Shown: in pieces, positions 17,694 to 26,504 of the stretch
How the letters are laid out: each line of letters begins with the position of its first letter
Position numbering within the stretch: the first letter of the stretch is position 1
Source of the DNA: Cryobacterium tagatosivorans
Lineage (GTDB): Bacteria > Actinomycetota > Actinomycetes > Actinomycetales > Microbacteriaceae
Assembly (NCBI RefSeq): GCF_004402215.1
Contig: NZ_SOEZ01000054.1
Location: forward strand, 119,913-183,912
Reading direction: 5' to 3'
DNA: 64,000 nucleotides
The notes under the pieces: generated by a model
Databases searched by the model: none
Told to the model about the DNA's origin: nothing
What the model saw: the letters and a program-made list of their open reading frames with translations, nothing else
Program-made: the position numbers and the translations under genes

Positions 17694-20600
17694 GTGACCA
17701 TGACCAACCCCCTCATCCCGAATGTCGAGAAGGACCTCAGCGTCGAGGTTGTCGCGCTCGTGCAGAAGTGGCTTGCCGAGAGCGCCACGATCCCCGCGGA
17801 CGTGTCCGCCGAGCGCCTCGCCGGGGTGCTGAAGGACCCCAACGGGCTCGATTTCACCGTTGGGTTCGTCGACGGTGTGATGCGCCCCGAGGACAAGATG
17901 GTCGCCGGCTACAGCCTGCAGCGGGTGGCGAAGAAGGCCCCCGCCTTCCTGCCCTGGTACATGCGCGGAGCGATCGGCGTCGGCGGCATCCTCGGCCCGG
18001 TGCTGCCCTGGGTCGTCGTCCCCGCCGCCCGCAGGGTGCTGCGCGAGATGGTGGGCCACCTCGTCATCGACGCGACCCCCGAGAAGCTCGGCCCGGCAAT
18101 CGCGCACCTCACGGAGTCCGGCAACCGCCTCAACATCAACCTGCTCGGGGAGTCCGTGCTCGGCGAGAAGGAGGCACTGCGCCGGCTCGAGGGCACCCGC
18201 ACGCTGCTCGAGCGTCCCGACGTCGACTACGTCTCGATCAAGGTGTCCTCGATCGCCAGCCAGCTGTCGATGTGGTCATTCGACGAGGCCGTCGAACGCG
18301 TCGTCGAACGCCTCACCCCGCTGTACGAGCTGGCCACCGTGTCGCCCACCCCCAAGTTCATCAACCTGGACATGGAGGAGTACCGCGACCTCGACCTCAC
18401 CATCGCGGTCTTCGAGCGCATCCTCGACCAGCCGCAGCTGCTCACCCTCGAGGCCGGCATCGTGCTCCAGGCCTATCTGCCCGACGCGCTCGGCGCGCTG
18501 CAGGGGCTCACCGAGTGGGCGAAGGCCCGCCGCGCCGCCGGCGGGGCGCCGATCAAGGTGCGCGTCGTCAAGGGCGCCAACCTGGCGATGGAACACGTCG
18601 ACGCTGTCGTGCACGACTGGCCCGTCGCGACGCTGCCGACCAAGCAGGACACCGACACGAACTACAAGCGCGTGCTCAACTGGGCTCTGACGCCCGAGAA
18701 CACGGATGCCGTGAAGATCGGCGTCGCCGGCCACAACCTGTTCGACCTCGCGTACGCCCACATCCTCTCCACCCGCCGCGGTGTGCAGGACAGGATCGAG
18801 TTCGAGATGCTGCTCGGCATGGCGACCAGCCAGGCCGAAGCGGTCAAGAAGGACGTCGGCCGCCTGCTGCTCTACACGCCCGTGGTCAACCCGGCCGAGT
18901 TCGACGTGGCCATCAGCTACCTGATCCGCCGCCTCGAAGAGAACGCGAGCCAGGACAACTTCATGTCGGCCGTGTTCGAGCTGACCAGCACCCCGGCCCT
19001 GTTCGCGCGCGAGAAGGAGCGATTCCTGGCCTCCCTCCAGGCGCTGGACGCCGTCGTCCCCGGGCCGAACCGCACCCAGGACCGCTCGGCGGCCGTCCCG
19101 CTCGAGCCCGCCGTCCCCGCGGTTGCCGCCGCGGAGCCCGCCGAGCCCGGCGCGGAGCCCGACGCGCAGCTGACCGCGGCCGTGCTCGGCCTCACCCGCG
19201 GCTCGGCCGGCCTTCAGTCCGGCTTCCACAACGCGGCCGACACCGACCCGGCGCTGCCGGCCAACCGCGCCTGGGGGCGCCGGATCCTGGCCAGGGTCGA
19301 AGCATCCCGGCTCGGTGTCGACACCATCGCCGCCGCGCGGATCGACGACGCGGGCGTGCTCGACGGCATCATCGACTCGGTCGCCCTGGCCGGCGACGCC
19401 TGGGGCCAGAAGACCGGCGCCGAACGGGCCGAGGTCCTGCACCGCGCCGGTGTCGCGCTCGAGGCGAACCGCGACCGCCTGATCGAGGTGATGGCCGCCG
19501 AAACCGGCAAGACCATCGCGGAAGCCGACCCGGAGGTCAGCGAGGCGATCGACTTCGCCCACTACTACGCGGAGCGGGCCAAGGACCTCGACCGCGTCCA
19601 GGGCGCCATCTTCGTGCCCTCGAAGCTCACCGTGGTCACCCCGCCGTGGAACTTCCCGGTCGCCATCTCGGCCGGCGGGGTGCTGTCCGCGCTCGCCGCG
19701 GGATCCGGTGTCATCATCAAGCCGGCCAGGCTCGCGCAGCGCAGCGGCGCCGTCATGGTCGAGGCGCTCTGGGAAGCCGGCGTGCCGCGCGACGTCCTCG
19801 CGCTCGTCGACCTGGCCGACCGCGCCCTCGGCACGCAGCTCATCGCACACCCCGCCGTCGACCGGGTCATCCTGACCGGCGCCTACGAGACCGCGCAGCT
19901 GTTCCGGTCGTTCCGCAGCGACCTGCCGCTGCTCGCCGAGACGAGCGGCAAGAACGCCATCATCGTCACCCCGTCGGCCGACCTCGACCTCGCCGCCGCC
20001 GACGTGATCAAGAGCGCGTTCGGCCACGCGGGCCAGAAGTGCTCGGCCGCCAGCCTGGTCATCCTCGTCGGCTCTGTGGCGCGGAGCGAGCGGTTCATCA
20101 ACCAGCTGGTGGATGCCGCGACCTCGCTGCGCGTGGGCATGCCCTCCGACCCGGTGACCCAGATGGGCCCGATCGTCGAGCCGGCCGAGGGCAAGCTCCT
20201 GCACGCCCTCACCACCCTCGGCGCGGAGGAGAAGTGGCTCGTCGAGCCCAGGCAGCTGGATGACTCCGGCCGGCTGTGGACGCCCGGCATCCGCACCGGG
20301 GTCGTCCCCGGCTCCTACTTCCACCTCACCGAGTTCTTCGGCCCGGTGCTCGGCGTCATGCACGCCCGGAACCTGGAGGAGGCCATCCGCTTCCAGAACG
20401 CGGTCGATTACGGCCTCACCTCCGGACTGCACTCGCTCGACGCCGACGAACTGGCCGAATGGCTCGACACCATCGAGGCCGGAAACCTCTACGTGAACCG
20501 CGGCATCACCGGGGCAATCGTGCAGCGCCAGCCGTTCGGCGGCTGGAAGCGCTCCGCGGTGGGCGCCGGCACCAAGGCCGGCGGACCGAACTACCTGTTC

Positions 20601-21275
20601 GGGCTGGGCGGCTGGGTCACCGATCCCGGCAAGAACAGCTCGACGCTGCACCTGCGCGGCCTCGAGGAGCGCGTGACCGACCTGATCGAGGCCTCGCAGC
20701 CGGTGCTCGACTACGCCGACTTCGACGTGCTTCGCCGGTCGGCGCTCAGCGACGCCCTGGCCTGGCGCGAAGAGTTCAACACCGTGAAGGATGCCTCCGG
20801 CCTGGTCCTCGAGCGCAATGTCTTCCGCTACCTGCCGCTGCCCGTCACCGTGCGCCTCGCCGACAGCGGCACCCTGTCGGACCTGCTGCGCGTGATCAGC
20901 GCCGCGGTCCTGTCGAACTCACCGTTCGTCGTCTCCAGTGCCGTCCCCGTGCCGTCGGGCGTGCGCGTCGTCCTCGACGCCCGCGAGATCCCGGTGACGG
21001 TCGAAAGCGACGCGGAGTGGCTGGAGCGCGCGGCCGCCGGCGGCATCAGCACGAGCCGGGTCCGCCTGATCGGCGGGGACCGGCTCAGCGGAGCCGTGGC
21101 GGAGGCATCCGCCCTCGCCCTGGCGCTCGGCGGCAGCCCCGACATCGCCGTCTACGCCCACCCGGTGACCCAGGCCGGGCGCGTGGAACTGCTGCCGTTC
21201 CTCCGCGAGCAGGCGATCTCGATCACCGCACACCGCTTCGGCAACCCGAGCACGCTCTCCGACGGCGTCATCTAA
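17694..21275 (+). CDS. putA: Bifunctional proline dehydrogenase / P5C dehydrogenase
   Basis: A 1193-residue fusion oxidising proline to glutamate in two steps. Residues about 20-450 form the FAD-dependent proline dehydrogenase barrel (KVSSIASQLSMWSFDEA, KVRVVKGANLAMEH, YLIRRLEENASQDNF). An Ala/Pro/Glu linker follows at about 455-490. Residues about 520-1000 are the aldehyde dehydrogenase, with E749 in LAETSGKNAII and catalytic C783 in GHAGQKCSAAS. About 190 further residues form a C-terminal extension. There is no N-terminal ribbon-helix-helix DNA-binding domain, so regulation must come from elsewhere, probably the divergent LysR gene. GTG (17694) or ATG (17700) could start it. Confidence 0.96.
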   Translation: MTMTNPLIPNVEKDLSVEVVALVQKWLAESATIPADVSAERLAGVLKDPNGLDFTVGFVDGVMRPEDKMVAGYSLQRVAKKAPAFLPWYMRGAIGVGGILGPVLPWVVVPAARRVLREMVGHLVIDATPEKLGPAIAHLTESGNRLNINLLGESVLGEKEALRRLEGTRTLLERPDVDYVSIKVSSIASQLSMWSFDEAVERVVERLTPLYELATVSPTPKFINLDMEEYRDLDLTIAVFERILDQPQLLTLEAGIVLQAYLPDALGALQGLTEWAKARRAAGGAPIKVRVVKGANLAMEHVDAVVHDWPVATLPTKQDTDTNYKRVLNWALTPENTDAVKIGVAGHNLFDLAYAHILSTRRGVQDRIEFEMLLGMATSQAEAVKKDVGRLLLYTPVVNPAEFDVAISYLIRRLEENASQDNFMSAVFELTSTPALFAREKERFLASLQALDAVVPGPNRTQDRSAAVPLEPAVPAVAAAEPAEPGAEPDAQLTAAVLGLTRGSAGLQSGFHNAADTDPALPANRAWGRRILARVEASRLGVDTIAAARIDDAGVLDGIIDSVALAGDAWGQKTGAERAEVLHRAGVALEANRDRLIEVMAAETGKTIAEADPEVSEAIDFAHYYAERAKDLDRVQGAIFVPSKLTVVTPPWNFPVAISAGGVLSALAAGSGVIIKPARLAQRSGAVMVEALWEAGVPRDVLALVDLADRALGTQLIAHPAVDRVILTGAYETAQLFRSFRSDLPLLAETSGKNAIIVTPSADLDLAAADVIKSAFGHAGQKCSAASLVILVGSVARSERFINQLVDAATSLRVGMPSDPVTQMGPIVEPAEGKLLHALTTLGAEEKWLVEPRQLDDSGRLWTPGIRTGVVPGSYFHLTEFFGPVLGVMHARNLEEAIRFQNAVDYGLTSGLHSLDADELAEWLDTIEAGNLYVNRGITGAIVQRQPFGGWKRSAVGAGTKAGGPNYLFGLGGWVTDPGKNSSTLHLRGLEERVTDLIEASQPVLDYADFDVLRRSALSDALAWREEFNTVKDASGLVLERNVFRYLPLPVTVRLADSGTLSDLLRVISAAVLSNSPFVVSSAVPVPSGVRVVLDAREIPVTVESDAEWLERAAAGGISTSRVRLIGGDRLSGAVAEASALALALGGSPDIAVYAHPVTQAGRVELLPFLREQAISITAHRFGNPSTLSDGVI

Positions 21276-21295
21276 CCGCGATCGCCGCGGCCGCG

Positions 21296-21661
21296 CTAAC
21301 GCCCGAGGGCGGCCGTCACGAGCGCCAGCGCCTCCGCGGGGTCGACGCCGAGCCCGGTGACACGGTCGGCGTAGGCGATGGCGGCGAGCTGCGCCTGGCG
21401 GTGGGTGGCGTCACCCGTCGCGGCGACGAACGACCCGTTCCGGCCGCGCGTTTCGATCACCTCGTCGCGTTCGAGGGCGCGGTAGGTGCGGGCGACCGTG
21501 TTCGTCGCGAGGCCGAGCTCCGCGGCCAGGGTTCGAACCGGCGGCAGCCGGGTGCCGGCGGCGAGCTCGCCGCTGCGCACGGCGTCGATGAGCTGCACGC
21601 GCAGTTGCTCGAACGGCGGGGTGGGCGACGTCGGGTCGATCGTGAGGAATGACAGTGGCAC
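21296..21661 (-). CDS. Short GntR family regulator (YtrA type)
   Basis: About 121 residues: a GntR winged helix (PPFEQLRVQLIDAVRSGELAAGTRLPPVRTLAAELGLATNTVARTYRALERDEVIETRGRNGSFVAA, about residues 13-80) and a short helical tail of about 40 residues instead of a ligand domain, which is the YtrA layout. Such proteins usually control a neighbouring transporter. Here the divergent UPF0014 permease is the obvious candidate. The GTG at 21661 gives the usual N-terminus; an ATG at 21700 is possible. Confidence 0.88.
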   Translation of the reverse strand: MPLSFLTIDPTSPTPPFEQLRVQLIDAVRSGELAAGTRLPPVRTLAAELGLATNTVARTYRALERDEVIETRGRNGSFVAATGDATHRQAQLAAIAYADRVTGLGVDPAEALALVTAALGR

Positions 21662-21779
21662 GGGTTGCTCTCTCTGGGCTGCTGCTCGCAAGTGTGGCAA
21701 CTCGGAGTGCGCGGCGCAACCGCTGCCGATTCACGGCTGCCGCCGGCACAACGGCCGCGGCCGCCGGTAGTCTCGGGGC

Positions 21780-22553
21780 ATGACCTGGCCGGACGACCTC
21801 TCCGCCGAATTGGCGGGACTGCTCCCCAGCTTCATCGGCATCGGGCTTCTCGTGGCGGTCACCGCCCTCGTGCTCCGGGGCTACCGCACACCGCGGCCGT
21901 TCGCGCCCGCGGCGGCGGTGCTGCGCGGTGCGCTGCAGCTGGCGGCCATCAGCCTGGTCCTCACCGGCATCATCGCCGACCCGCTCTGGGTCGGCGTCGG
22001 CCTGGTCGTGATGTTCGGCGCCGCGGTCGCAACGGTCACCGGGCGGATCGGCCGGACCGGCCGGAACCTGGCCTGGGTCGCCGGCGCGATGGGCCTGGGC
22101 GTCGCGGTGACGCTCGGCATCGTCTTCGTCACCGGCGCGATCGAGTTCTCGCCCCGGTACGTGCTGGCCATCGGCGGCATCGTCATCGGCAATGCCATGT
22201 CCATCGCGACCCTCGCGGGCAAGCGCTTCACCGAGGCGGTCGCCGAGCGCTGGGACGAGGTCGAGGGCTGGCTCGCCCTCGGCGCGACGCCCCGACAGTC
22301 CACCCGCGAGCCGGCCAGGCGGGCGATCCACTTCGCCATCATCCCGTCGACGGACCAGACCCGCACCACGGGCCTGGTCACCCTGCCCGGCGCGTTCGTC
22401 GGCGCCATCTTCGGCGGGGCGTCGCCGCTGGAGGCCGGGCGGTTCCAGATCGTGGTACTCGCCGGCATCCTGTGCGCCGGGTCGATCGCCGCGGTCGCCC
22501 TGGTGCACCTGCTCGCACCGGTGCGGACGAAGCCGGTTCCGGCGTCCGCCTGA
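21780..22553 (+). CDS. UPF0014/FetB-like membrane permease
   Basis: A 257-residue integral membrane protein with about seven helices. The family signature is FSPRYVLAIGGIVIGNAMSIATLAGKRF (about residues 122-150), followed by EVEGWLALGATPRQST and IIPSTDQTRTTGLVTLPGAFVG. E. coli FetB of this family is the permease of an iron-export ABC system. No FetA-like ATPase lies next to it, so the partner must be elsewhere or the role differs. It is divergent from the short GntR regulator. Confidence 0.92.
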   Translation: MTWPDDLSAELAGLLPSFIGIGLLVAVTALVLRGYRTPRPFAPAAAVLRGALQLAAISLVLTGIIADPLWVGVGLVVMFGAAVATVTGRIGRTGRNLAWVAGAMGLGVAVTLGIVFVTGAIEFSPRYVLAIGGIVIGNAMSIATLAGKRFTEAVAERWDEVEGWLALGATPRQSTREPARRAIHFAIIPSTDQTRTTGLVTLPGAFVGAIFGGASPLEAGRFQIVVLAGILCAGSIAAVALVHLLAPVRTKPVPASA

Positions 22554-22563
22554 CGCTGCCCGG

Positions 22564-23001
22564 CTACTCGGCCGCGCGGTGGATCAGGCGGGAGAGCACG
22601 ATCGAACTGCGGGTGTGGTCGACGTTCGGGGCCAGGCGCACCTTCTCGAGCGCCGCCTCGAGCCCCGAAATGTCGCGGGCGCGGATGTGCACCATCGCGT
22701 CGGCGCTGCCCGTGACGGTGCCGGCGTCCACGACCTCCGGCACGCCGGAGAGGATCCGGAGCAGCTCGTCGGGTGCCACGGTCCCGCGGCAGAACAGCTC
22801 GACGTAGGCCTCCGTGCTCATCCCGTCGATGGCCGGATCGACCTGGATCGTGAAGCCGCGGATCACCCCGTCGGCCACGAGCCGGTCCACCCGGCGCTTG
22901 ACCGCGGAGGCGGACAACCCGACAACGGAGCCGATGTCGCCGTACCCCGTGCGCGCATTCTGGCGAAGAAGATCGAGGATGCTGCGGTCGAGGTTGTCCA
23001 T
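22564..23001 (-). CDS. Lrp/AsnC family regulator
   Basis: A 145-residue regulator. The HTH at residues 1-60 (LDRSILDLLRQNARTGYGDIGSVVGLSASAVKRRVDRLVADGVI) is followed by a RAM effector domain (AYVELFCRGTVAPDELLRIL, DAMVHIRARDISGLEAAL). It is divergent from the hydrolase-hydrolase-rocD cluster across 123 bases, an arrangement typical of amino-acid-responsive control of catabolic genes. Arginine or ornithine as effector is inference. Confidence 0.94.
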   Translation of the reverse strand: MDNLDRSILDLLRQNARTGYGDIGSVVGLSASAVKRRVDRLVADGVIRGFTIQVDPAIDGMSTEAYVELFCRGTVAPDELLRILSGVPEVVDAGTVTGSADAMVHIRARDISGLEAALEKVRLAPNVDHTRSSIVLSRLIHRAAE

Positions 23002-23124
23002 CCCGCGAGTCTAGGCGAAATCGTTGCGCGGGCCTCACAGATTACGCAGCAATCCCGCGCCCGATTGCGGGAATCACCGGATAGCTGCGTGGAAAACTGA
23101 TGCCACCACGACAAAGGAGATCCG
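23002..23124. promoter_or_regulatory. Control region between the Lrp gene and the hydrolase/rocD cluster
   Basis: It contains GATTACGCAGCAATC (about 23040-23054), with GATT/AATC ends in inverted orientation, and further on CGATTGCGGGAATC. Such GATT-AATC dyads are plausible Lrp/AsnC contacts. AAAGGAG at about 23112-23118 precedes the TTG start of the first hydrolase. No promoter hexamers stand out. Confidence 0.45.
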
Positions 23125-24009
23125 TTGGCGAGAACGCTGTTGCACACCATTCCGCCAACGACAGCCGCCCGGCCCGCGGCGGCGCCCACGCGCACGGCAA
23201 CCCGGCGCAGCTACCTGATGTGCCGCCCGGAATACTTCACCGTCAGCTACGCCATCAACCCGTTCATGCACCCCGACGAGCCGACCGACACGGCCCTCGC
23301 CGTGCGGCAGTGGGACGCGCTCCGCGACGTGTACCGCGGCCTCGGGCACGAGGTCGAGTTCCTCGCGCCGGTCCCGGGGCTGGTCGACATGGTCTTCGCG
23401 GCCAACGGCGGTTTCACCGTCGACGGCCGGGCCTACCTGGCGAGCTTCGCCTACCCGGAGCGCCGGCCGGAGGCGGACTCCTTCCGCGCCTGGTTCGCGG
23501 CGCACGGTTTCGAGACGCACGAGCCGGCATCCGTCAATGAGGGCGAGGGCGACTTCGCCTTCGCCGGCGGCGTGATCCTGGCCGGCCACGGCTTCCGTTC
23601 AACCGCGGACAGCCACACCGAGCTCGCGCGCGTCTTCGGCCGCGAGGTGCTCAGCCTGCGCCTCGTCGACGAGCGCTTCTACCACCTCGACGTCGCCCTC
23701 ACCGTGCTGGACTCCGCGGCGACCGGGGGGCCCGCCCGGATCGCCTACCTGCCGAGCGCCTTCGACGAGGCCGGACAGGCCCTGCTCGCCCAACGCTTCC
23801 CCGATTCGATCATCGTCTCCGAGCAGGAGGCCGCGATCCTCGCGCTCAACTCGGTGTCCGACGGACGCAACGTGGTCGTCGCCCAGGACGCGCACGACTA
23901 CATCGCGGCGCTGGCCGGGGCCGGGTACACCCCGGTTCCGGTCGACCTGTCCGAGCTCCTCAAAAGCGGCGGAGGCGTGAAGTGCGTGTCCCAGGAACTC
24001 CGCCGCTGA
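23125..24009 (+). CDS. Guanidine-modifying hydrolase (DDAH / arginine-dihydrolase-like), copy 1
   Basis: A 294-residue pentein-fold enzyme. Catalytic pieces are visible: acidic NEGEGDF near residue 137, histidine H187 in FYHLDVAL and nucleophile C287 in GGGVKCVSQELRR. Substrate-side motifs are CRPEYFTVSYAINPFM and VFAANGGF. The family hydrolyses guanidines of arginine or methylarginines (dimethylargininases, arginine dihydrolases, deiminases). The TTG start is set by AAAGGAG just upstream. With rocD two genes on, release of ornithine or citrulline from arginine is the likeliest role, but the exact reaction cannot be read from sequence. Confidence 0.85.
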   Translation: MARTLLHTIPPTTAARPAAAPTRTATRRSYLMCRPEYFTVSYAINPFMHPDEPTDTALAVRQWDALRDVYRGLGHEVEFLAPVPGLVDMVFAANGGFTVDGRAYLASFAYPERRPEADSFRAWFAAHGFETHEPASVNEGEGDFAFAGGVILAGHGFRSTADSHTELARVFGREVLSLRLVDERFYHLDVALTVLDSAATGGPARIAYLPSAFDEAGQALLAQRFPDSIIVSEQEAAILALNSVSDGRNVVVAQDAHDYIAALAGAGYTPVPVDLSELLKSGGGVKCVSQELRR

Positions 24010-24233
24010 GCCGTGCCGCGCGGGCGCTTCGAAACGTGCGTCCGGGCGGCACAGCACGCTGATTTCGTGCGCGAATAAGCGCGAAACATTGATTCCGGCT
24101 GTGTGAGACTGGAACCGGCGTCCCGCGCGGGGTCGTGCAGCGATCGCGCCGGGCTCTCGTGAGCGACCTGGTCCGCCATCCACCCCACGCTCCGACCCCG
24201 GTACCGGGCCGGAGCGCAGAGCAAGGAGTTCCC

Positions 24234-25079
24234 ATGTCGACCAACCTCGAAGAACTCGCGTCGCCGGAGGCACCCGCGCGCACGGCCCTCAAGCGCACCG
24301 TCCTGATGTGCAAGCCGGACTACTTCACCGTCGTCTACCGGATCAACCCCTGGATGGACCCGGCCCTGCCGACCGACACGTCCCTCGCCGTCGCCCAGTG
24401 GCAGACCCTCTACGACACCTACGTCGGCCTCGGCTACGACGTGCACCTGATCGACCCGATCGACGGCCTGCCCGACATGGTCTACGCGGCCAACGGCGGC
24501 TTCGTCATCGACAACATCGCCTACGGCGCCCGCTTCACCTACCCGCAGCGCCAGCCGGAGGGCCCGGCGTACATGGACTGGTTCCGCGCCAACGGCTTCG
24601 ACGTGCGCGAGCCCGCCGAGGTCAACGAGGGCGAGGGCGACTTCCTGCTCGTCGGCGACGTCATCCTGGCCGGCACCGGCTTCCGCAGCGCGTCCAACAG
24701 CCACGAGGAGATCGCCGCGATCTATGGCCGCACGGTGATCACGCTGACTTTGGTCAACCCGAACTTCTACCACCTCGACACCGCGATCGCCGTGCTCGAC
24801 GACACCAACATCGCCTACCTGCCCAGCGCCTTCGACGAGGCCAGCCTGGCGATCCTGCGCGAGCGCTACCCGGATGCCATCATCGCGACCGAAGCGGACG
24901 CCGCCATCCTCGGCCTCAACTCCTACTCCGACGGCTACAACGTGGTCATCGCCTCGCGGGCGAAAGACTTCGAACGCGAGCTGCGCGCCCGCGGCTACAA
25001 CCCGATCGGGGTCGACCTGTCCGAGCTCCTGCTCGGCGGCGGCGGCGTCAAGTGCTGCACCCTGGAACTCCGACGATGA
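24234..25079 (+). CDS. Guanidine-modifying hydrolase (DDAH / arginine-dihydrolase-like), copy 2
   Basis: A 281-residue paralogue of the preceding gene. It has the same motifs: CKPDYFTVVYRINPWM, NEGEGDF, H180 in FYHLDTAI, and the nucleophile at the first of two adjacent cysteines, C274-C275, in GGGGVKCCTLELRR. Copy 1 has Cys-Val there. The ATG at 24234 has AAGGAG at ideal spacing. A 224-base gap with its own possible control sequences separates the copies, so they may be expressed differently. The stop overlaps the rocD ATG, which ties this copy to ornithine metabolism. Confidence 0.87.
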   Translation: MSTNLEELASPEAPARTALKRTVLMCKPDYFTVVYRINPWMDPALPTDTSLAVAQWQTLYDTYVGLGYDVHLIDPIDGLPDMVYAANGGFVIDNIAYGARFTYPQRQPEGPAYMDWFRANGFDVREPAEVNEGEGDFLLVGDVILAGTGFRSASNSHEEIAAIYGRTVITLTLVNPNFYHLDTAIAVLDDTNIAYLPSAFDEASLAILRERYPDAIIATEADAAILGLNSYSDGYNVVIASRAKDFERELRARGYNPIGVDLSELLLGGGGVKCCTLELRR

Positions 25080-26347
25080 GCGAGGAAACAATGACCCACA
25101 CCACCCACGCCGCGCCGAGCCTGACCACCACGCCCCGCCAGGCCCAGGCCATCGCGCTCGAAAACGAGCACGCCGCCCACAACTATCACCCGCTGCCCGT
25201 TGTCGTGGCATCCGGTGAGGGTGCCTGGGTGACCGACATCGACGGCCGACGCTACCTCGACTGCCTCGCCGCCTACTCGGCCGTGAACTTCGGCCACTCC
25301 AACCCGGTGCTGCTGGATGCCGCCCGCGCGCAGCTCGGACGGATCACGCTCACCAGCCGCGCGTTCCACAACGACCAGCTCGGCCCGTTCGTCACCGCGC
25401 TGGCGAAGCTCTCGGGCAAGGACATGGTCCTGCCGATGAACACCGGGGCCGAGGCGGTGGAGTCCGCCGTCAAGGTGGCCAGGGCCTGGGGCTACCGGGT
25501 GAAGGGCGTCGCGCCCCTGCAGGCGAACATCATCGTCGCCGGCGGCAACTTCCACGGCCGCACGACCACGATCATCAGCTTCTCGGATGACGAGTCGGCC
25601 AGGGCCGACTTCGGCCCGTTCACGCCCGGTTTCCGCACCGTTCCCTACGGCGACGTGGAGGCCCTCGAGGCCATGATCGACGCGAACACCGTCGCCGTGC
25701 TGATCGAGCCGATCCAGGGCGAGGCCGGCATCATCGTGCCGCCGGCCGACTACCTGCCGACCGTCCGCGAGATCACCAGCCGGAACAACGTGCTGTTCAT
25801 CGCCGACGAGATCCAGTCCGGCCTCGGCCGCACCGGTTCGACGTTCGCCTGCGACCTGGTCGGCGTCGTGCCCGACCTGTACCTGCTCGGCAAGGCCCTC
25901 GGCGGCGGCATCGTCCCGGTGTCCGCGGTCGTCGGCGACAGCGACATCCTCGGCGTGCTGAAGCCCGGCGAGCACGGCTCGACCTTCGGCGGGAACCCGC
26001 TGGCGGCGGCCGTCGGCCTCGCGGTCGTCAGGATGCTGGAGACCGGCGAATACCAGCAGCGCGCCCGCGACCTCGGCGAGCACCTGCACGCCGGGCTGAC
26101 GAAGCTGATCGGACACGGCGTCCTCGCTGTGCGCGGCGCGGGCCTCTGGGCCGGCATCGACATCGACCCGGAGCTCGCTTCCGGGCGTGCGGTCAGCGAG
26201 GCGCTCCTGGCCCGCGGGGTCCTGGCGAAGGACACGCACGGCTCGACCATCCGTCTCGCGCCGCCCCTCGTCGTCTCGGCCGAAGACATCGACTGGCTGG
26301 TCGGGCAGTTGGCCGGCGCGCTCGAGGAGTTCTCGGCCGCAGGCTAG
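25076..26347 (+). CDS. rocD: Ornithine--oxo-acid aminotransferase
   Basis: A 423-residue class III PLP aminotransferase that turns ornithine into glutamate-5-semialdehyde, which cyclises to P5C, the substrate of the second PutA domain. Signature pieces are YLDCLAAYSAVNFGHSNP, MNTGAEAVESAVKVAR, NFHGRTTTIISFS, FIADEIQSGLGRTG and PLP lysine K273 in LGKALGGGIVPVSA. The ATG at 25076 overlaps the upstream stop; an ATG at 25091 preceded by GAGGA is an equally reasonable start. Together with the hydrolases and putA this forms an arginine-to-glutamate route. Confidence 0.96.
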   Translation: MSEETMTHTTHAAPSLTTTPRQAQAIALENEHAAHNYHPLPVVVASGEGAWVTDIDGRRYLDCLAAYSAVNFGHSNPVLLDAARAQLGRITLTSRAFHNDQLGPFVTALAKLSGKDMVLPMNTGAEAVESAVKVARAWGYRVKGVAPLQANIIVAGGNFHGRTTTIISFSDDESARADFGPFTPGFRTVPYGDVEALEAMIDANTVAVLIEPIQGEAGIIVPPADYLPTVREITSRNNVLFIADEIQSGLGRTGSTFACDLVGVVPDLYLLGKALGGGIVPVSAVVGDSDILGVLKPGEHGSTFGGNPLAAAVGLAVVRMLETGEYQQRARDLGEHLHAGLTKLIGHGVLAVRGAGLWAGIDIDPELASGRAVSEALLARGVLAKDTHGSTIRLAPPLVVSAEDIDWLVGQLAGALEEFSAAG

Positions 26348-26360
26348 CCGCACCGCATGC

Positions 26361-26432
26361 GCCGACCTTGACCGTTGCGGTCGAGTTTGCCCCGCGCACC
26401 AGGGCAACTCGACCGGACGGGGCAAGGTCGGC
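26361..26432. repeat. Imperfect palindrome after rocD
   Basis: The outer arms GCCGACCTTG (26361-26370) and its exact complement (ending 26432) enclose a second complementary pair built on GGTCGAGTT-GCCC, with a mismatched segment between. It begins 13 bases after the rocD stop. It differs in sequence from the type A-C elements but occupies the same position relative to the gene end, so a terminator role is likely. Confidence 0.7.
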
Positions 26433-26504
26433 GGTGTTTTGCGTGCGATTCGGGCGAACGTGGCACAGTCGGAGCACGATGAGGTGGCGGAGGGAGTGGC
26501 GCCC

